Assembly: GCA_023376005.1 (NCBI GenBank)
Contig: CM042145.1
Location: 60,502,643-60,566,642 of the forward strand
Source: Doryteuthis pealeii
Taxonomy: Eukaryota; Mollusca; Cephalopoda; Myopsida; Loliginidae
Direction: 5' to 3'
Length of the DNA stretch: 64,000 nucleotides
Of the stretch, positions 20,080 to 30,598 are shown piece by piece. How positions within the stretch are numbered: the stretch's first letter is position 1; every line of letters begins with the position of its first letter. The notes beneath the pieces were generated by a model. The model was not told where the DNA came from, searched no databases, and worked only from the letters and a program-made list of their open reading frames with translations. A program made the position numbers and the translations under genes.

Positions 20080-20235
20080 CGCGTGGTGTAATGGTTACTG
20101 TTGTGGGAAATTGACATGGCGAGAAGAGTTCAAACCTTAGATAAGTCTTTCACATAGCACAAATATCCATCTATTCTCCCTCCAGCTATAGGTAAATAGA
20201 CGAGTAGACTTAACACAGGCTCCCTTTGTGTGTCG
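20077..20235 (+). mobile_element. SINE-A copy, tail missing
   Basis: Starts GGCGCGTGGTGTAATGGTTA immediately after the TA tract; B-box-like GAGTTCAAACCTTAG; body 'CTCCAGCTATAGGTAAATAG'. It stops before the common 3' tail. Confidence 0.78.
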
Positions 20236-20239
20236 TATA

Positions 20240-20590
20240 ACCATTGGTATACATCCGTCTACTGTAGAGCATGGCGTAGTGACCAAAAAAAAACAAGTGG
20301 AACTGGATGGGTTGATATTGAAAATGAGCTGTCACCCAAGCAATAGCCCCCCACCTTTCCACACTCGCGTTGTAATCCAAACGAAAGCCAAAAAAGACTA
20401 ATGCAGTTTGGCAACGATAGAGTCGCAGGCGTTGCTGGATAGCGCTGAAGTTCAGCATCACATGCCATTAAGGATTCCATCTCCGGATTTGACTTTTCGG
20501 ATTTACTTCCCAAGCCTTTCCTCGGAATGGGGTATAATCACCAGGCTTTAGAAGTTTTATACAAATCTTTTTTTGTTTAAATGGATTGCC
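20240..20590 (-). other. unassigned region with two overlapping minus-strand frames
   Basis: Frames of 83 and 84 residues overlap on the minus strand (20210-20513). They contain short non-repetitive stretches, but no domain I recognise and no consistent single frame. G+C is slightly above that of the neighbours. It may be a decayed mobile element or unrelated unique DNA. Confidence 0.3.
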
Positions 20591-22250
20591 GTCCAAGGCT
20601 AAGGAGCCCCGTTTGTAGATTATGTGGTTGTAACCTGCCTTGCAGCAGATACCCTGGCCACTGCACTAAGAAGGTGATGCGTAATGCAACGAATACAAGG
20701 AAGGCACAACGGTTTGTTGACCGAAATAAACACTTTCTAGTAGCAGATGGCTCTCCGCTGTTCGCCCAAAGAAATCCTTCCTCTTTCTGTGTTCAGTGGA
20801 TATCCAGCTACGGTGGCAGAGGAGGAGGAAGGTCAGTAAGCAGACGTCAGTGGACACGCGTCGTCGTCGTGGTCAATTAACTATTGACAACAGACTGCTT
20901 TCCTCTAGTTCTCGATTCCGGCTCGAGACTGCTTACTATCTGTTTTGTTTCATTCGCATAACTTTTCGTAGTGACGAAGTTTTTACACAAGAATTTCTTT
21001 CTTTAACCAATTTATTGTCTCAGACAGTTTTCCAAGAGAGAGGGAGAAAGAGAGGAGAATCTTATTCGCTTTGTTTCCTGACACTTGTTTAAGTTTGCTT
21101 TGTATTCTTCGTTAGATTCGGCTTAATTGATCTACTGTTTTCGGCTATTATTAACTTAATTCGTCCAGCCGTTAAGATCAAAATTCTACCTGGGCCCGTA
21201 CCGTTTGAATGCCTGATCCCCGACTAACTTCGGTCTCCTTTCTACAAGTACGTCAGCTGAAGTGCCTACTTCTCAGGGCAGGTGCTTAAATACCTTTTCA
21301 TTTAGAACATTCCATAAAATTCTATAAGATTATCGAACACCTTGAACACTTGTTCAATCTCTCGTCACTTATAAGCCACTTGATTAGCCAGATCAAAGGA
21401 GAATAGCCCATTTTTAGTCGCCATTAATTCTGGCTTTTTGTGAAATTACCTATTCAAGAAAACTTTTTATTTCTAGCTAGTAATGGGAATTTTATTCTCT
21501 CTCGGATTACTGGGGTCACATGTTTTAATCCTCGGCTAACCTCAGATATCATTTTTTTCTTCAGGCTTTAAGACACCTGCTTGATTACACTACATGGTTA
21601 GTAAGTATCCCAATCTTACTACTATATAGTAATAAATAGAGAACGTGTTCCGAACAACCTTTGAATTGCACCAAAAATGGTAAGTATAGGTCCCATGCCT
21701 GATGCTGCCAGAGGTGTATCTAACAAAGAATTCTAAGGAAAATGCCACCCATAATTAACTAATGCTTTTTTCTTGATTACTAATTGTTCACTTTATAAAA
21801 TGTAATATCTGTTTAAATGTGTAGACAATTTCTCTCAAATCCTATTAAATATTTCACTTACGATTGAAAGGATTAAAAGACGAATAACAAATAGTATGAA
21901 AAACAAAAAAACTATTTAGTTTTAAATAACTGATGGCAGCTTTGATAGATGAAAGGAAAATGAGAACAAAACAAATCGTGAGTTAATTATGTTTCGCGCA
22001 TGCGTCGTGTGAACTTTGTGATGGAAATCTGTGCTTGCATTATGGCGCTATCATCACACAATACAAAAGTGTGTTTTGTTGTCAGGTCAAAATGGCTGCG
22101 AGGAATGAAAAAGACCTGAAGGATCCTTGAAAAATTGAATGTTTTTGTTGAGTAAGAACATTCATAATTAAAAATAACAACTGCTACTATTTCGTCGAAT
22201 TTTCGTGATAATCGTCTTGTTACAAAACACGTTGAAATGGTTTGATTTGT
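20591..22250. other. intergenic, no gene supported
   Basis: Frames at 20581-20880 and 20796-21092 (about 99 residues each) overlap each other on the plus strand and lack recognisable motifs apart from a few cysteines. CpG dinucleotides are more frequent around 20820-20990. I cannot support a gene. Confidence 0.35.
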
Positions 22251-22329
22251 TTGTTTATTTAAAGAGTTTTTTTAACGATTCACAAAATCCTATTTTGATA
22301 TCGTTCTTCTATTTCTTTTCCTCTTTGTG

Positions 22330-22665
22330 TTGTTGTTTTTCTTCTTTTCTTCTTTTCTTTTTCTTCTTCTTCTTCTTCTTCTTCTTCGGCAGCTTTCTTC
22401 TAGCTTCTTTTTTCTTCTTCGGCAGCTTCTTTTCTTCTTCTTCGGCAGCTTCTTTTTTCTTCTTCTTGGCAGCTTCTTTTTCTTCTTCTTCTTCGGCAGC
22501 TTCTTTTTCTTTCTTCTTCTTCGGCAGCTTCTTTTTCTTCTTCTTCTTCGGCAGCTTCTTTTCTTCTTCTTCTTCTTCGGCAGCTTCTTTTTTCTTTTTC
22601 TTCTTCTTCGGCAGCTTCTTTTTCTTAGCTTCTTCTTCTCTTCTTCTAGCTTACTGCTTCTTTTC
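22330..22665. repeat. TTC-rich minisatellite with TTCGGCAGC spacers
   Basis: Imperfect units of about 40-45 bases, mostly (TTC)n with a recurring TTCGGCAGCTTC. It is open in several frames: plus strand S/F-rich, minus strand K/R-rich with 'KKKLPKKKKK' and 'RSCRRR'. The multi-frame openness shows it is low complexity, not a selected gene. Confidence 0.9.
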
Positions 22666-22799
22666 ATCTTCTTTCATTTAAATTCTTTGTTTTTTTCTAC
22701 TTTCTTTATAAGACACATTGCAGGATTTTAAACGCACATTCTATGCCTTAAAGATTTTCACTATAAATTAAATACTTATTGATAAACTTACGCAATTAC

Positions 22800-22862
22800 T
22801 GAGGGTATTGTGACGTAGTTTCGGTTACAGACATACGCATAATTTCCATTATAATAGGATTA
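22800..22862 (-). mobile_element. Helitron-1 5'-end fragment
   Basis: Minus strand reads 'ATTATAATGGAAATTATGCG', then 'TCTGTAACCGAAACTACGTC', matching the first ~55 bases of Helitron-1. Confidence 0.6.
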
Positions 22863-22889
22863 TTATTATTAAATAGGAATAGTTACTTG

Positions 22890-23345
22890 AAATCATGTCG
22901 CGCATGCAGCACGGATATCCATGACCATCTCTCGCCAACCTTCCCTATCACTCATTGCCCCTGGGAGGTCCTCTGCGCAGCATCCAGAATCCTCGCATAG
23001 TTGGTCAATGTAGGTCCTTAGTGGGCGTCCTACGTTAGCATGTCCATGTGTTGGCTTCCACAGGAGAACGTCGCTTATGAGCTCATCCCCGCTTCTCCAG
23101 CAGTGTCCTGCATGCCTAGTCCGTCTCACCCAGATGGTTTGTGAGATGGGGAGTAGGTAACCATATAGTTGTTTCCTTGTGGGTGCTGCTTCCACGACTT
23201 GTTCAGGACTGCACGCAGCATTCTTGCGCAGCTCCCATCTAGCTTATTCTCTAGGCGCTTTGTTAGCGTCCAGGTGGTGCAGCCATACAGCAGTACTGAT
23301 ATAACCATAGCCTGGAAGAATTGTCGGTTAATATTTGAAACCTTA
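22890..23345 (-). pseudogene. LINE reverse-transcriptase C-terminal end (family L-b)
   Basis: Minus-strand frames with one shift between them read 'NINRQFFQAMVISVLLYGCT', 'TWTLTKRLENKL', then 'TRKQLYGYLLPIS', 'RRTRHAGHCWRSGDELI', 'GRPLRTYIDQLCED' and 'DREGWREMVMDIRA'. Such an ending is characteristic of a LINE family widespread in lophotrochozoans. Only the polymerase end is present, consistent with 5' truncation. Further copies are at 38775-39232, 49928-50330 and 62435-62635. Confidence 0.85.
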
Positions 23346-23360
23346 TATGTACCGATGGAT

Positions 23361-23640
23361 GCGCGTGGTATAATGGTTAAAGTCATTGGAAATGGACTCG
23401 TCGCCCCGAGTTCAAATCCTGGAAGTGGTAATGGCATTTCACTTAGCGCTAATACCCTTAGGAAAGGTATGAATCCTACTCTCACTCCAGCTATGGGTAA
23501 AATAGTAGGTAGACTGGGCTCTAACCTTGGTTAAGCAACCGGTCTAGGAGACGGAAAACTCTAAATTCAAACCTGTTGAACTCCGCTTAAGAAATTGACC
23601 TCGTGTCCCATCCTCCTCGTGCGGAGGGGTTGGTAAATAT
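23361..23640 (+). mobile_element. SINE-A, best full-length copy
   Basis: The tRNA-like head GCGCGTGGTATAATGGTTAA contains the A box; the B box GTTCAAATC lies at about 23410-23418. The body follows ('TTAGCGCTAATACCCTTAGG', 'CTCCAGCTATGGGTAAAATA'), then the 3' tail 'ATTCAAACCTGTTGAACTCC', 'GAAATTGACCTCGTGTCCCA' and 'CTCGTGCGGAGGGGTTGG'. About 280 bases. It would be transcribed by RNA polymerase III from the A/B boxes and mobilised by a partner LINE; which LINE is unknown. The nearby frame 23169-23534 crosses both the LINE end and this SINE, so it is spurious. Confidence 0.9.
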
Positions 23641-23654
23641 GTATGTATATGTAC

Positions 23655-23925
23655 GGATGGATTCCCCATGACTAAGTGGCTAACGTGCTAACTAGCACCT
23701 CTTTATCCCCATTGAATTGGCAGAATAATTCTATTATAGGGGTGTCCCTGTGGAGTAACGAATTGTAATGCGAGATCGTAGTGTGTACGAATGTTTCTGT
23801 TCGGGCTAATATCCTTGGAAAAGGTATGAATCCCCTCATCTCCATATTAATGGTTTAAACAGTATCACTGCTGTTCTAAAAGGGCGGCTTTGGCATTAAA
23901 CGACACCTGAAGTTTGACATGTCAT
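23655..23925 (+). mobile_element. SINE-D copy, diverged
   Basis: Head-like 'CATGACTAAGTGGCTAACGT' resembles the A-box region of the copy at 51926. The B box is disrupted. The 3' part shares 'ACTGCTGTTCTAAAAGGGCG', then 'GCTTTGGCATTAAACGACAC' and 'TTGACATGTCATTAA' with it. Confidence 0.5.
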
Positions 23926-23929
23926 TAAA

Positions 23930-24395
23930 TAAACAATTAAAACCAAGCATCTATAATAGGTATAATATAAACGATGCGCGATTGAAGTCACTATAGACAT
24001 TCATTGAACATCAGGAAGAAAGGGATTATCAAAGGTCAGAATTTAATACTGTTGTATCGTCGAGGTGGAATGATAGAAGAAATTGAGGGCATAATATATT
24101 TATTCAGCACAGTATCCGGTGCTAACGGATACATGCAAAATACGGAACAACAACTTACAAGAAATAGAAGAGGGTCAAACGCGGTATAGCCAAACGCAAT
24201 AAGGTCAGTCCGAATATTAATCAGCTTATCAATCAATCCTTAATCGTAGACTATTTAAGGCTATGAACCAGTCCATCTGGTTAAGTGTTGAAGGGGTGCT
24301 AGCTACTCTGCAACAAATTCTAAGGAAAGGGCAACTATATTCAATATTCGAAAATTCTTATCTATTTTCGAGGGAAATATAATCAAAAGTTATTC
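23930..24395. other. intergenic, no gene seen
   Basis: Two short opposing frames (24004-24236) overlap; no motif recognised. Confidence 0.4.
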
Positions 24396-24404
24396 TTCTA
24401 ATCC

Positions 24405-25004
24405 TTTTCTGCCTTGTTGGCTGGTGCTGTAAAATACGCCGACTGCACCTCTACAGAGGGGTAAGACACCACCAATGAGGCGACGTGTTGGTCGTGTGTG
24501 GTGACCTGTGATTCTTAAGGATAGAAGCCTGTTGGCTGAGCAGTCCCTGACATGCAACATACTACTTTGGCTCTTACTTAGGCTAGACGAGTTGTCCGAG
24601 AAGCGCGTTCTGATCAATTGGCTGGTCACGCCAAGCCCTAGAATCTATATGATCGTCCCAATCCTATTGTCCTTATGGAAAATGTTCGACACTTTTTATT
24701 ATATATCTGCGTAAAGGCAGTGGTTGAGGGCCTTAGTGTCCTGGGTATGACGTTAAACTGCACCTAATGGTGAAATTGGAGTTCTAAGGTGTGTGGAATA
24801 CTCCTTCATTGCCATTACTCCCAGGCCCACTCTGACCCGGAGTGGTAGTACCTGTTAGGGTCCTATCTATGGGTTAAATAGAAGATGATGCTTTCTAAAA
24901 ATGTGATTAACAATTGAGTACACAAGACTGCATGAAACAAAACGTATTCGGAATAAAATAACCCACTGGGTTGACATGCCGTAAAATCCAACAAACCAAC
25001 AAAA
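24405..25004 (-). mobile_element. R3 dispersed repeat, long copy
   Basis: On the minus strand the head ('GGTTTGTTGGATTTTACGGC', 'ATGTCAACCCAGTGGGTTAT') starts at 25004. It passes through 'CCCATAGATAGGACCCTAAC', 'GGTACTACCACTCCGGGTC' and 'GGACACTAAGGCCCTC', and ends near 'CTCTGTAGAGGTGCAGTCGG'. The ~600-base unit with this same order occurs three times in the window, supporting a defined element. No reverse transcriptase or transposase residues are seen. Confidence 0.78.
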
Positions 25005-25024
25005 GTTATGGAGCTCCTAAGGGT

Positions 25025-25245
25025 TGTACAGTAACCCTTCTTCATCACACCCACGTCCACCCTGATGGTTTAAATAGAACAAATGAGCTTTAAAGAATGA
25101 GTTGTTGTTTTTTTTTTAAATTGAGTTAAATAAAAAAAAATTGAATACACATCAATTATGAAGAGAAAAAAAAGCATCTTTGGCATAAAATAACCCAACA
25201 AGGTTTGACACGCCGTGAAATCCAATAAGAAAAGAAAGACAGCTC
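25025..25245 (-). mobile_element. R3 partial copy in tandem with the preceding one
   Basis: Another head (minus strand from about 25232: 'TTGGATTTCACGGCGTGTCA', 'AACCTTGTTGGGTTATTTTA') followed by a shortened middle. Same orientation as the adjoining copy. Confidence 0.68.
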
Positions 25246-25249
25246 CTTT

Positions 25250-25470
25250 ACTTTCCATTTTAAGCTGACCGATTAAATGTTTCAGTCTCTTCCATCACAA
25301 TTTGTCGCATTTAACTCTTTCGGTTATCGGTCTTTTAACAAATAAAACTTCTATTTGCAAGAAGACGAAACAGTTCATAGTCATTCCTTCGACGTAAGTG
25401 TCCGTCTCACTGTATGTTTCTCTGCGTTAACAACATTTCCATTAAAGACTCATTTCTCTTTCTACCGAAA
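25250..25470. other. intergenic, no feature
   Basis: Sequence upstream of the 155-residue frame; no recognised promoter motif. Confidence 0.35.
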
Positions 25471-25477
25471 TTGACAA

Positions 25478-25945
25478 ATGTTGGTCTCGTGTGCTTTTCA
25501 CATCCGCGCTCTCCCAATCACACACCGTCTACAAAGCCTGCATAATATTCTCCGCTTTGTATGCGAGCCACAAAGCGCTTACAGCGTGGAACGAAAAGAC
25601 AGATATGTCTTCGGCGTTGGCACCGTGCCCATAGCGACTAGTAGCACTCAACACTTGTCCTCGCTTATCAAGATTGCTTCAGACTTGAAGAGATTGCAAA
25701 AGAGAAAGAAATCAACGATCGCTGGTGAAAGTCAGTGGAAAATTTTAAGGGATCCGAGGGAGAAGGAACAAAGCTGGCAAAAGAATGTCATGGAATGGAC
25801 AAATGATAGCGAAAAGGAATCGGAATTTTTCGAAAAGAGACCGACATTTAGCGTTGTCTGGCAGATTGCCAAATCTCGAAACATGGAAGATGAGACGAGT
25901 GTGCCGCGTCAATCTTTTAGCGTTTTGAAAGCTTTTACCCTTTAA
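25478..25945 (+). CDS. unassigned 155-residue open frame (possible, unproven)
   Basis: This is the longest frame in the window that is neither low complexity nor inside a recognised repeat. It begins ATG directly after an in-frame TGA and ends TAA at the end of 'FSVLKAFTL'. The predicted product is charged in its second half (KRLQKRKKS, EWTNDSEKESEF), with no signal peptide, membrane span or cysteine pattern that I recognise. A frame of this length is only borderline surprising by chance in 64 kb of this composition. It could be a lineage-specific exon, a retroelement relic or chance. A SINE-B follows 120 bases downstream. Confidence 0.2.
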   Translation: MLVSCAFHIRALPITHRLQSLHNILRFVCEPQSAYSVERKDRYVFGVGTVPIATSSTQHLSSLIKIASDLKRLQKRKKSTIAGESQWKILRDPREKEQSWQKNVMEWTNDSEKESEFFEKRPTFSVVWQIAKSRNMEDETSVPRQSFSVLKAFTL

Positions 25946-26064
25946 ATACCAGAATTTTAAAACACTTGCATTCGAACAATGATATCGTTGTAGCACAATG
26001 GTTTTCAAACGAGTTTACGAATATTGGCGAAATTTGTTAAGTTTTTAAACACCATAAAAAGGGC

Positions 26065-26200
26065 CGGTTTAGCTTAGTCGATAGAACACTTGTGTAGGAA
26101 TCACAAGGTTCGGGTTCGATACCGGTATTCCGCCAGCTCAGCGTATGAGTAGCACATCTTGGGTAATCTGAGCTATGCACTAAAGTTGCTTGTATTTGCT
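26065..26200 (+). mobile_element. SINE-B, 3'-truncated
   Basis: A good head: 'GGTTTAGCTTAGTCGATAGA' (A box), then GGGTTCGATACCGG (B box), then 'CAGCTCAGCGTATGAGTAGC'. It ends after 'TGCACTAAAGTTGC', before the body. Confidence 0.78.
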
Positions 26201-26334
26201 TCTTAAGATTTTTTTCTCACAGTTATAAGATATCAAGTATTCCTATCTAATACAAATGATTTACACAGTTAATAGGTTTCAAATGCTCCTATCTAATACT
26301 AAATATATAGTTTTAATAATTCCACTCAGTTGTA

Positions 26335-26630
26335 TGGCGAATTACTCTTTGATTACCATGATTCCCAGGACCATTCTGACCTGAGTACATGTTAGGGTCC
26401 CTTCTATGAATCAAGAAATGTCAAAAGTATTAGCATTCAATAGGAGAGTATGAAAAAAAAAGAATAATTCTTAAGCATATACATTTGACCCATATATGGG
26501 ACCCTAGCAGGTCAAAGTGGACCTAGGAGTAATGCCGATGAACGGGTGACTCTATACTCTCAGATATCATGAATTGGAACCTCCATATTACATGTAGTTT
26601 AGGGTTATACTCAGGATACTCCTTTTGAAT
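26335..26630. mobile_element. two R3 pieces in inverted orientation
   Basis: 26335-26450 reads R3 on the minus strand ('CATGATTCCCAGGACCATTC', 'GTTAGGGTCCCTTCTATGA'). 26485-26625 reads it on the plus strand ('TGGGACCCTAGCAGGTCAAA', 'GGAGTAATGCCGATGAACGG'). They meet head to head with a ~35-base spacer. Confidence 0.62.
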
Positions 26631-26811
26631 CTTACTACTGTGCTCGAGATGCTTTCCGCATATTTCAAGCTCTGCTGATATGCAGTAGTAGCAGTAGTTA
26701 AGTGTTAGTTACCCGTCTTTAGTAGAAAAAACACCCTCCGGGGGGGGGTGTAAAAAATAATTTTTCAAAGATATTGCCTTAGGGGGTGAAAGGTGAAAAT
26801 TTGGTAAAGAA

Positions 26812-27427
26812 AAGTTTTCTCATTTATTCCTACCATAAAATAAACTGAACCCTCATTTTATGTCCGTGTTTTTACAATGAATGTTTTATTTTTCTTGCAC
26901 CCGTTATTTTACAATACTAAATATATTTTTCTTTATTTTAATATTCAATTCAATGTGCATATTCTAAAAGTTATTTTGTGAGAATGTTTAGTTTTAAAGT
27001 GGGGGCTCGTTTTACAATATAGGCATAAATTGGACCCTCCTTTTATAACCGTAATTTTGTTTTTTCGTCAACGATGATTAAAATCTGACGTTTTTATTTT
27101 AGAGTACCAAAGCCAAAAAGAAATAACAACAACAACAAAAGGTAATATTCAAAGTTTTACTCGAAATTCCTACCATAAAATTAGGCTTGGGCATTTTATG
27201 GTAGGAATTTACGAGTAAAAAGTTGAAGTGTAAAAACGAACCCTCTACTTTAAAACTAACCATTCTCACAAAATAAAAACTTTTAGAATATACACATTGA
27301 AGTGAATATTAGAATAAATAAACAAAATATATTTAGTAATGTAAAAAAACATTTATTGCAAAAACACAGACAAAAAATGAGGGTTCAGTTTATTTTATGG
27401 TAGGAATAAACGAGAAAACTGTTCTTT
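26812..27427. repeat. large foldback with nested short inverted repeats
   Basis: The left arm (about 26812-27035) pairs with the right arm (about 27215-27427). Examples are 'TTCCTACCATAAAATAAACT' near 26840 against its complement near 27390, and 'TTATTTTGTGAGAATG' near 26973 against its complement near 27275. Inside, a second short inverted pair carries ATTCCTACCATAAAAT (27168) and ATTTTATGGTAGGAAT (27194), separated by about 10 bases. No transposase coding. Arms are about 85-90% similar by eye. Confidence 0.8.
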
Positions 27428-27429
27428 TT

Positions 27430-27900
27430 TACCGAAAATTTAATGTTGGAAAGTTTGTATCAAAAAGCAAAATCATCAAATTTATTAAAGGAGTGATAAA
27501 AGAAAAAAAAAAAAACAATTTGAAATAGAAACTTTTTTTTTCCCTAAATTAATTTTCGATTAAATAATTATTTTGAATATTTTACACATAAACTTTACAC
27601 AAGATCGTCCGTATCTATTTGTAAACTATTTAGTTTACCTTATTTTTTTTTTTTACTGAAAAAAAGGGTGACTATAAAAATAATTTTTAAAATTGATTAC
27701 AGTAATGTGGCGTAAGCAGTAACGCGTTTTTGGTTACCGAAAAATAGACCGAATCTCCATTATTAATAGATATGTAAATATTCAACTCTTGTTCTATATA
27801 GTTTTTACTTGAAATAGAAGAACTTTAATTTAGACAATATACTTAATCCAACCGATCTTATTTGTATATTTCACAAAACATTTAGTAGGTCTCTGTATCT
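27430..27900. other. AT-rich intergenic with degraded Helitron-1 5' end
   Basis: Mostly A/T runs. Near 27715-27790 the minus strand loosely matches the Helitron-1 start ('ATTAATAATGGAGATTCGGT'). Nothing else recognised. Confidence 0.35.
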
Positions 27901-27903
27901 TTT

Positions 27904-27904
27904 A

Positions 27905-27941
<37 letters not shown>
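27904..27941. repeat. (TA)n microsatellite
   Basis: TA run; creates the IYIY part of a 67-residue minus-strand frame. Confidence 0.95.
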
Positions 27942-27942
<1 letters not shown>

Positions 27943-28257
27943 CAAATTTCCCAGTTTGAGCGTCTGGTCGGCAAATATTTGCGCAATTGTGAAATTATTT
28001 AACATTAATTCGTTTATTGTCAATGAAATATGACAGACGGCCATCTTTTTCTTAAACTCTATCAAACTCTGCAATGAATCCTCGTTATTTGCCGTTGGTA
28101 GTTTGAATTGGATAAGTATGTTATCCTATCAGATTACAGGATCACTGATAGATTAATACGCATCAAACTCAAGTTACATTACATAACTTCCAACAAGAAA
28201 ATTATAGATGCAATTTTCTTATATTACCCACAATTTATTAGATTGTATCAAAAGTAT

Positions 28258-28815
28258 GTCTCCCTGTCGGCTGGGGTTTTACAATACACCGTCTACCACT
28301 CCGATATTCGTCATAGGTGGCCACCCATGATACTTAAGAATGGAATCTTGGTGTCTAAGCAGTCCATGACGTGCAACTTTCCACCTTGGATTTATTTAAG
28401 CTAGACGGTCGGTCGGTCGGTTGAATAGCCCGCCGATCGATCGGTTGGTCACTTCAAGTCCTAACACCTATGCCATTGTCCAAAACGTAGCCCCAGCCCT
28501 TTTATCATATATATGCTAGATTGCAGAGGCAGAGTGTCTTAGTGTCCTGGGTACGACATTAGACTCTATCTGAAGTTCCAATTCTGGAGCTATGGGAATA
28601 TGGAGTACCCCTTCATCAACATTTATTCCCAAGTCCACACTGACCTGTTAGGGTCCCATCTATTGATTGAATAGGAAAAATGAGTTTTTAAAAATGTATT
28701 TAAAATAAAATTGATTTTAAAAATTTTAGTAAACATCAAGAATGAATAAAACAAAATGTCTTCAGCATAAGATAACCCAATGAGAGTGACCCTGCCATAG
28801 GATCCAACCCATCAA
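28258..28815 (-). mobile_element. R3 dispersed repeat, long copy
   Basis: The same order as the copy at 24405. The minus-strand head is near 28812 ('TTGGATCCTATGGCAGGGTC'), then 'GGTTATCTTATGCTGAAGAC', 'ATAGATGGGACCCTAACAGG', 'GGACACTAAGACACTCTGCC' and the 3' end 'GACGGTGTATTGTAAAACCC' at 28270. Confidence 0.75.
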
Positions 28816-29217
28816 TCATCAAAATCAATCAACCAACTGACCTCCTGTTTTTTGTTTTGTTTTTTTTTTTTTGGAGGGGGGGGTTCTTTCGTGCAAATTT
28901 TGACAAGGACAGGTACAGTGGGTTAATTTGGCCGTTGAGAGGAAATTTGGACGGAACATTGGAAATTTGTCAAAACATGAAAAATCATACTATGGAAACA
29001 TCTATGTGCCATAGTTCATCACGAATATATACAGAGAGAGTTATCATATTGTCTGAGGATTGCAACCTCCTTAAATTCTTAGTAACAACTTTTATTGACA
29101 ACACCTTTTACAGTTTTATATTAATGAATCTTCCTCTCCCTCCCTCTCTCTCTCTTCTCTCTCCCGCCCTCTCTTATACATATATAATGAACGCACAATA
29201 AATAATAATTTCCTAAC

Positions 29218-29278
29218 CTCTAAGCATAAAATAACCATAGACGGGTTGATATGCCATTAAAATCAATCAATCAAAATC
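29218..29278 (-). repeat. R3-like head motif, isolated
   Basis: 'GCATAAAATAACCATAGACG' followed by 'GTTGATATGCCATTAAAATC'. The same isolated ~50-base motif recurs at 18640, 32830, 49785 and 63030. Confidence 0.55.
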
Positions 29279-29299
29279 AAGTCGTTGAGAATAAAGGTC

Positions 29300-30590
29300 T
29301 GCAGTGCTAGTGTTTTCAATATCCATCAATTTCTGGTGGATGTAGTTTTCTTCTTTCTCTGGATGCAACGCAAAATATTCTGCAGATTATATTCTCGTTT
29401 CTTTAGTGGGATGAGTTTGACGTAAGTTCATAATTATCACTTTTTTCTTAACTTCGTTATCTCTAGCATTTTAAAAAGAAGACGAGCTTTTCTTCTTGAT
29501 TAGATTTGCAGCTGGTTAAACTTTCAGCTCAGTTATCTAATGGGAAATCAACGATTTTCTTTGGCTTCATTCCAATTTGAAAAGGCTGATTGTGTGTATA
29601 TATGAATAGAGTGCATTCTACTTATTGAGCTTAATCCAGCTTCTTTTAAAGATATCTAGCTTTAACAAATGCTTTGAAAAGAATAGAATCCAAAGGGACT
29701 TATGTAGCGTAGTCAGCAGTGGTATAACGAGATACACCCTGCGGTTATTACGCAGTTCTCAATTTCCTTGTCCATAATGTTGGGTCACGCGAATACAGAC
29801 ATTCGACTTGGGAAGACGTGGCTCTAGAGGTGACCTTGTTCTCTGTAATGCTACGTGATGGGTTACAAACAAATTCCGGTTAGATGGCTGCGTTATTACC
29901 ATAAATAGATGATATGGAGATCCCCGTGTTTGGCCTGGGCTAACGGCTCAGAGGTAGACTTTCAGCTCTACATTTTGTGGTCGCTAGTTCGATATCAATA
30001 GGGGAGGTCGTGGTATACAATGATGAGGAGACCTAATAAGCTCGAAACAGCTGTCTACTGTCATGCATGTTGATCTCAGAACAATGATTAGATAGTCCAA
30101 TGAATTTCACTTGTCTTGCAAGAACGTAGACAATCGGACAAGGTCAGGTAGACCTTAGACCATGGATTCCGAGACCGTGCTCAAAGCCATATAGGCAAAT
30201 CGCGACGAGGCGCTTCTCCCACTCTAATGTGGTTTGTCATCTTAATGAACTCTACAAAAGCATCCAGAGCTGCTCACTTTACAAAAATGTTTCAAAACAT
30301 TTTACTTAATCTAGTACTTGAATAATTATCTGTTTCCGACTGTTGTCCGTATCGTTATTGTGGTATGTATAAATACAACGTTCAAGGCACAGTACCCTCA
30401 GGTCTTGTTTAGGTGTTTCTTTTTACCTTAGAATAAAGTTATCATCAGACGTGAGCCTTGATTTCAAACGTCGTTTCAGAGCTTAAATACCATTCGTTCA
30501 AGGCGCTCTAAACAGGATAAAATGTCACCAGATTTATTGACATGAATGTGCTTAATATACAAGTTAATAGAATTTACTATAAATTTAGAT
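29300..30590. other. intergenic, no gene seen
   Basis: Largely unique-looking sequence. A weak tRNA-like stretch at 29936-30000 ('GCTAACGGCTCAGAGGTAGA', then 'GCTAGTTCGATATC') may be another decayed SINE head. No coding frame of note. Confidence 0.4.
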
Positions 30591-30598
30591 TTAAATGA

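Noticed and set aside
22085..22130. Start of a coding exon (MAARNEKDLKDP)
   Set aside because: A stop follows after 12 codons and no splice donor GT is placed to rescue the frame convincingly.
22205..22731. Overlapping 158- and 134-residue plus-strand frames and a 125-residue lysine/arginine-rich minus frame
   Set aside because: Same TTC minisatellite read in several frames at once.
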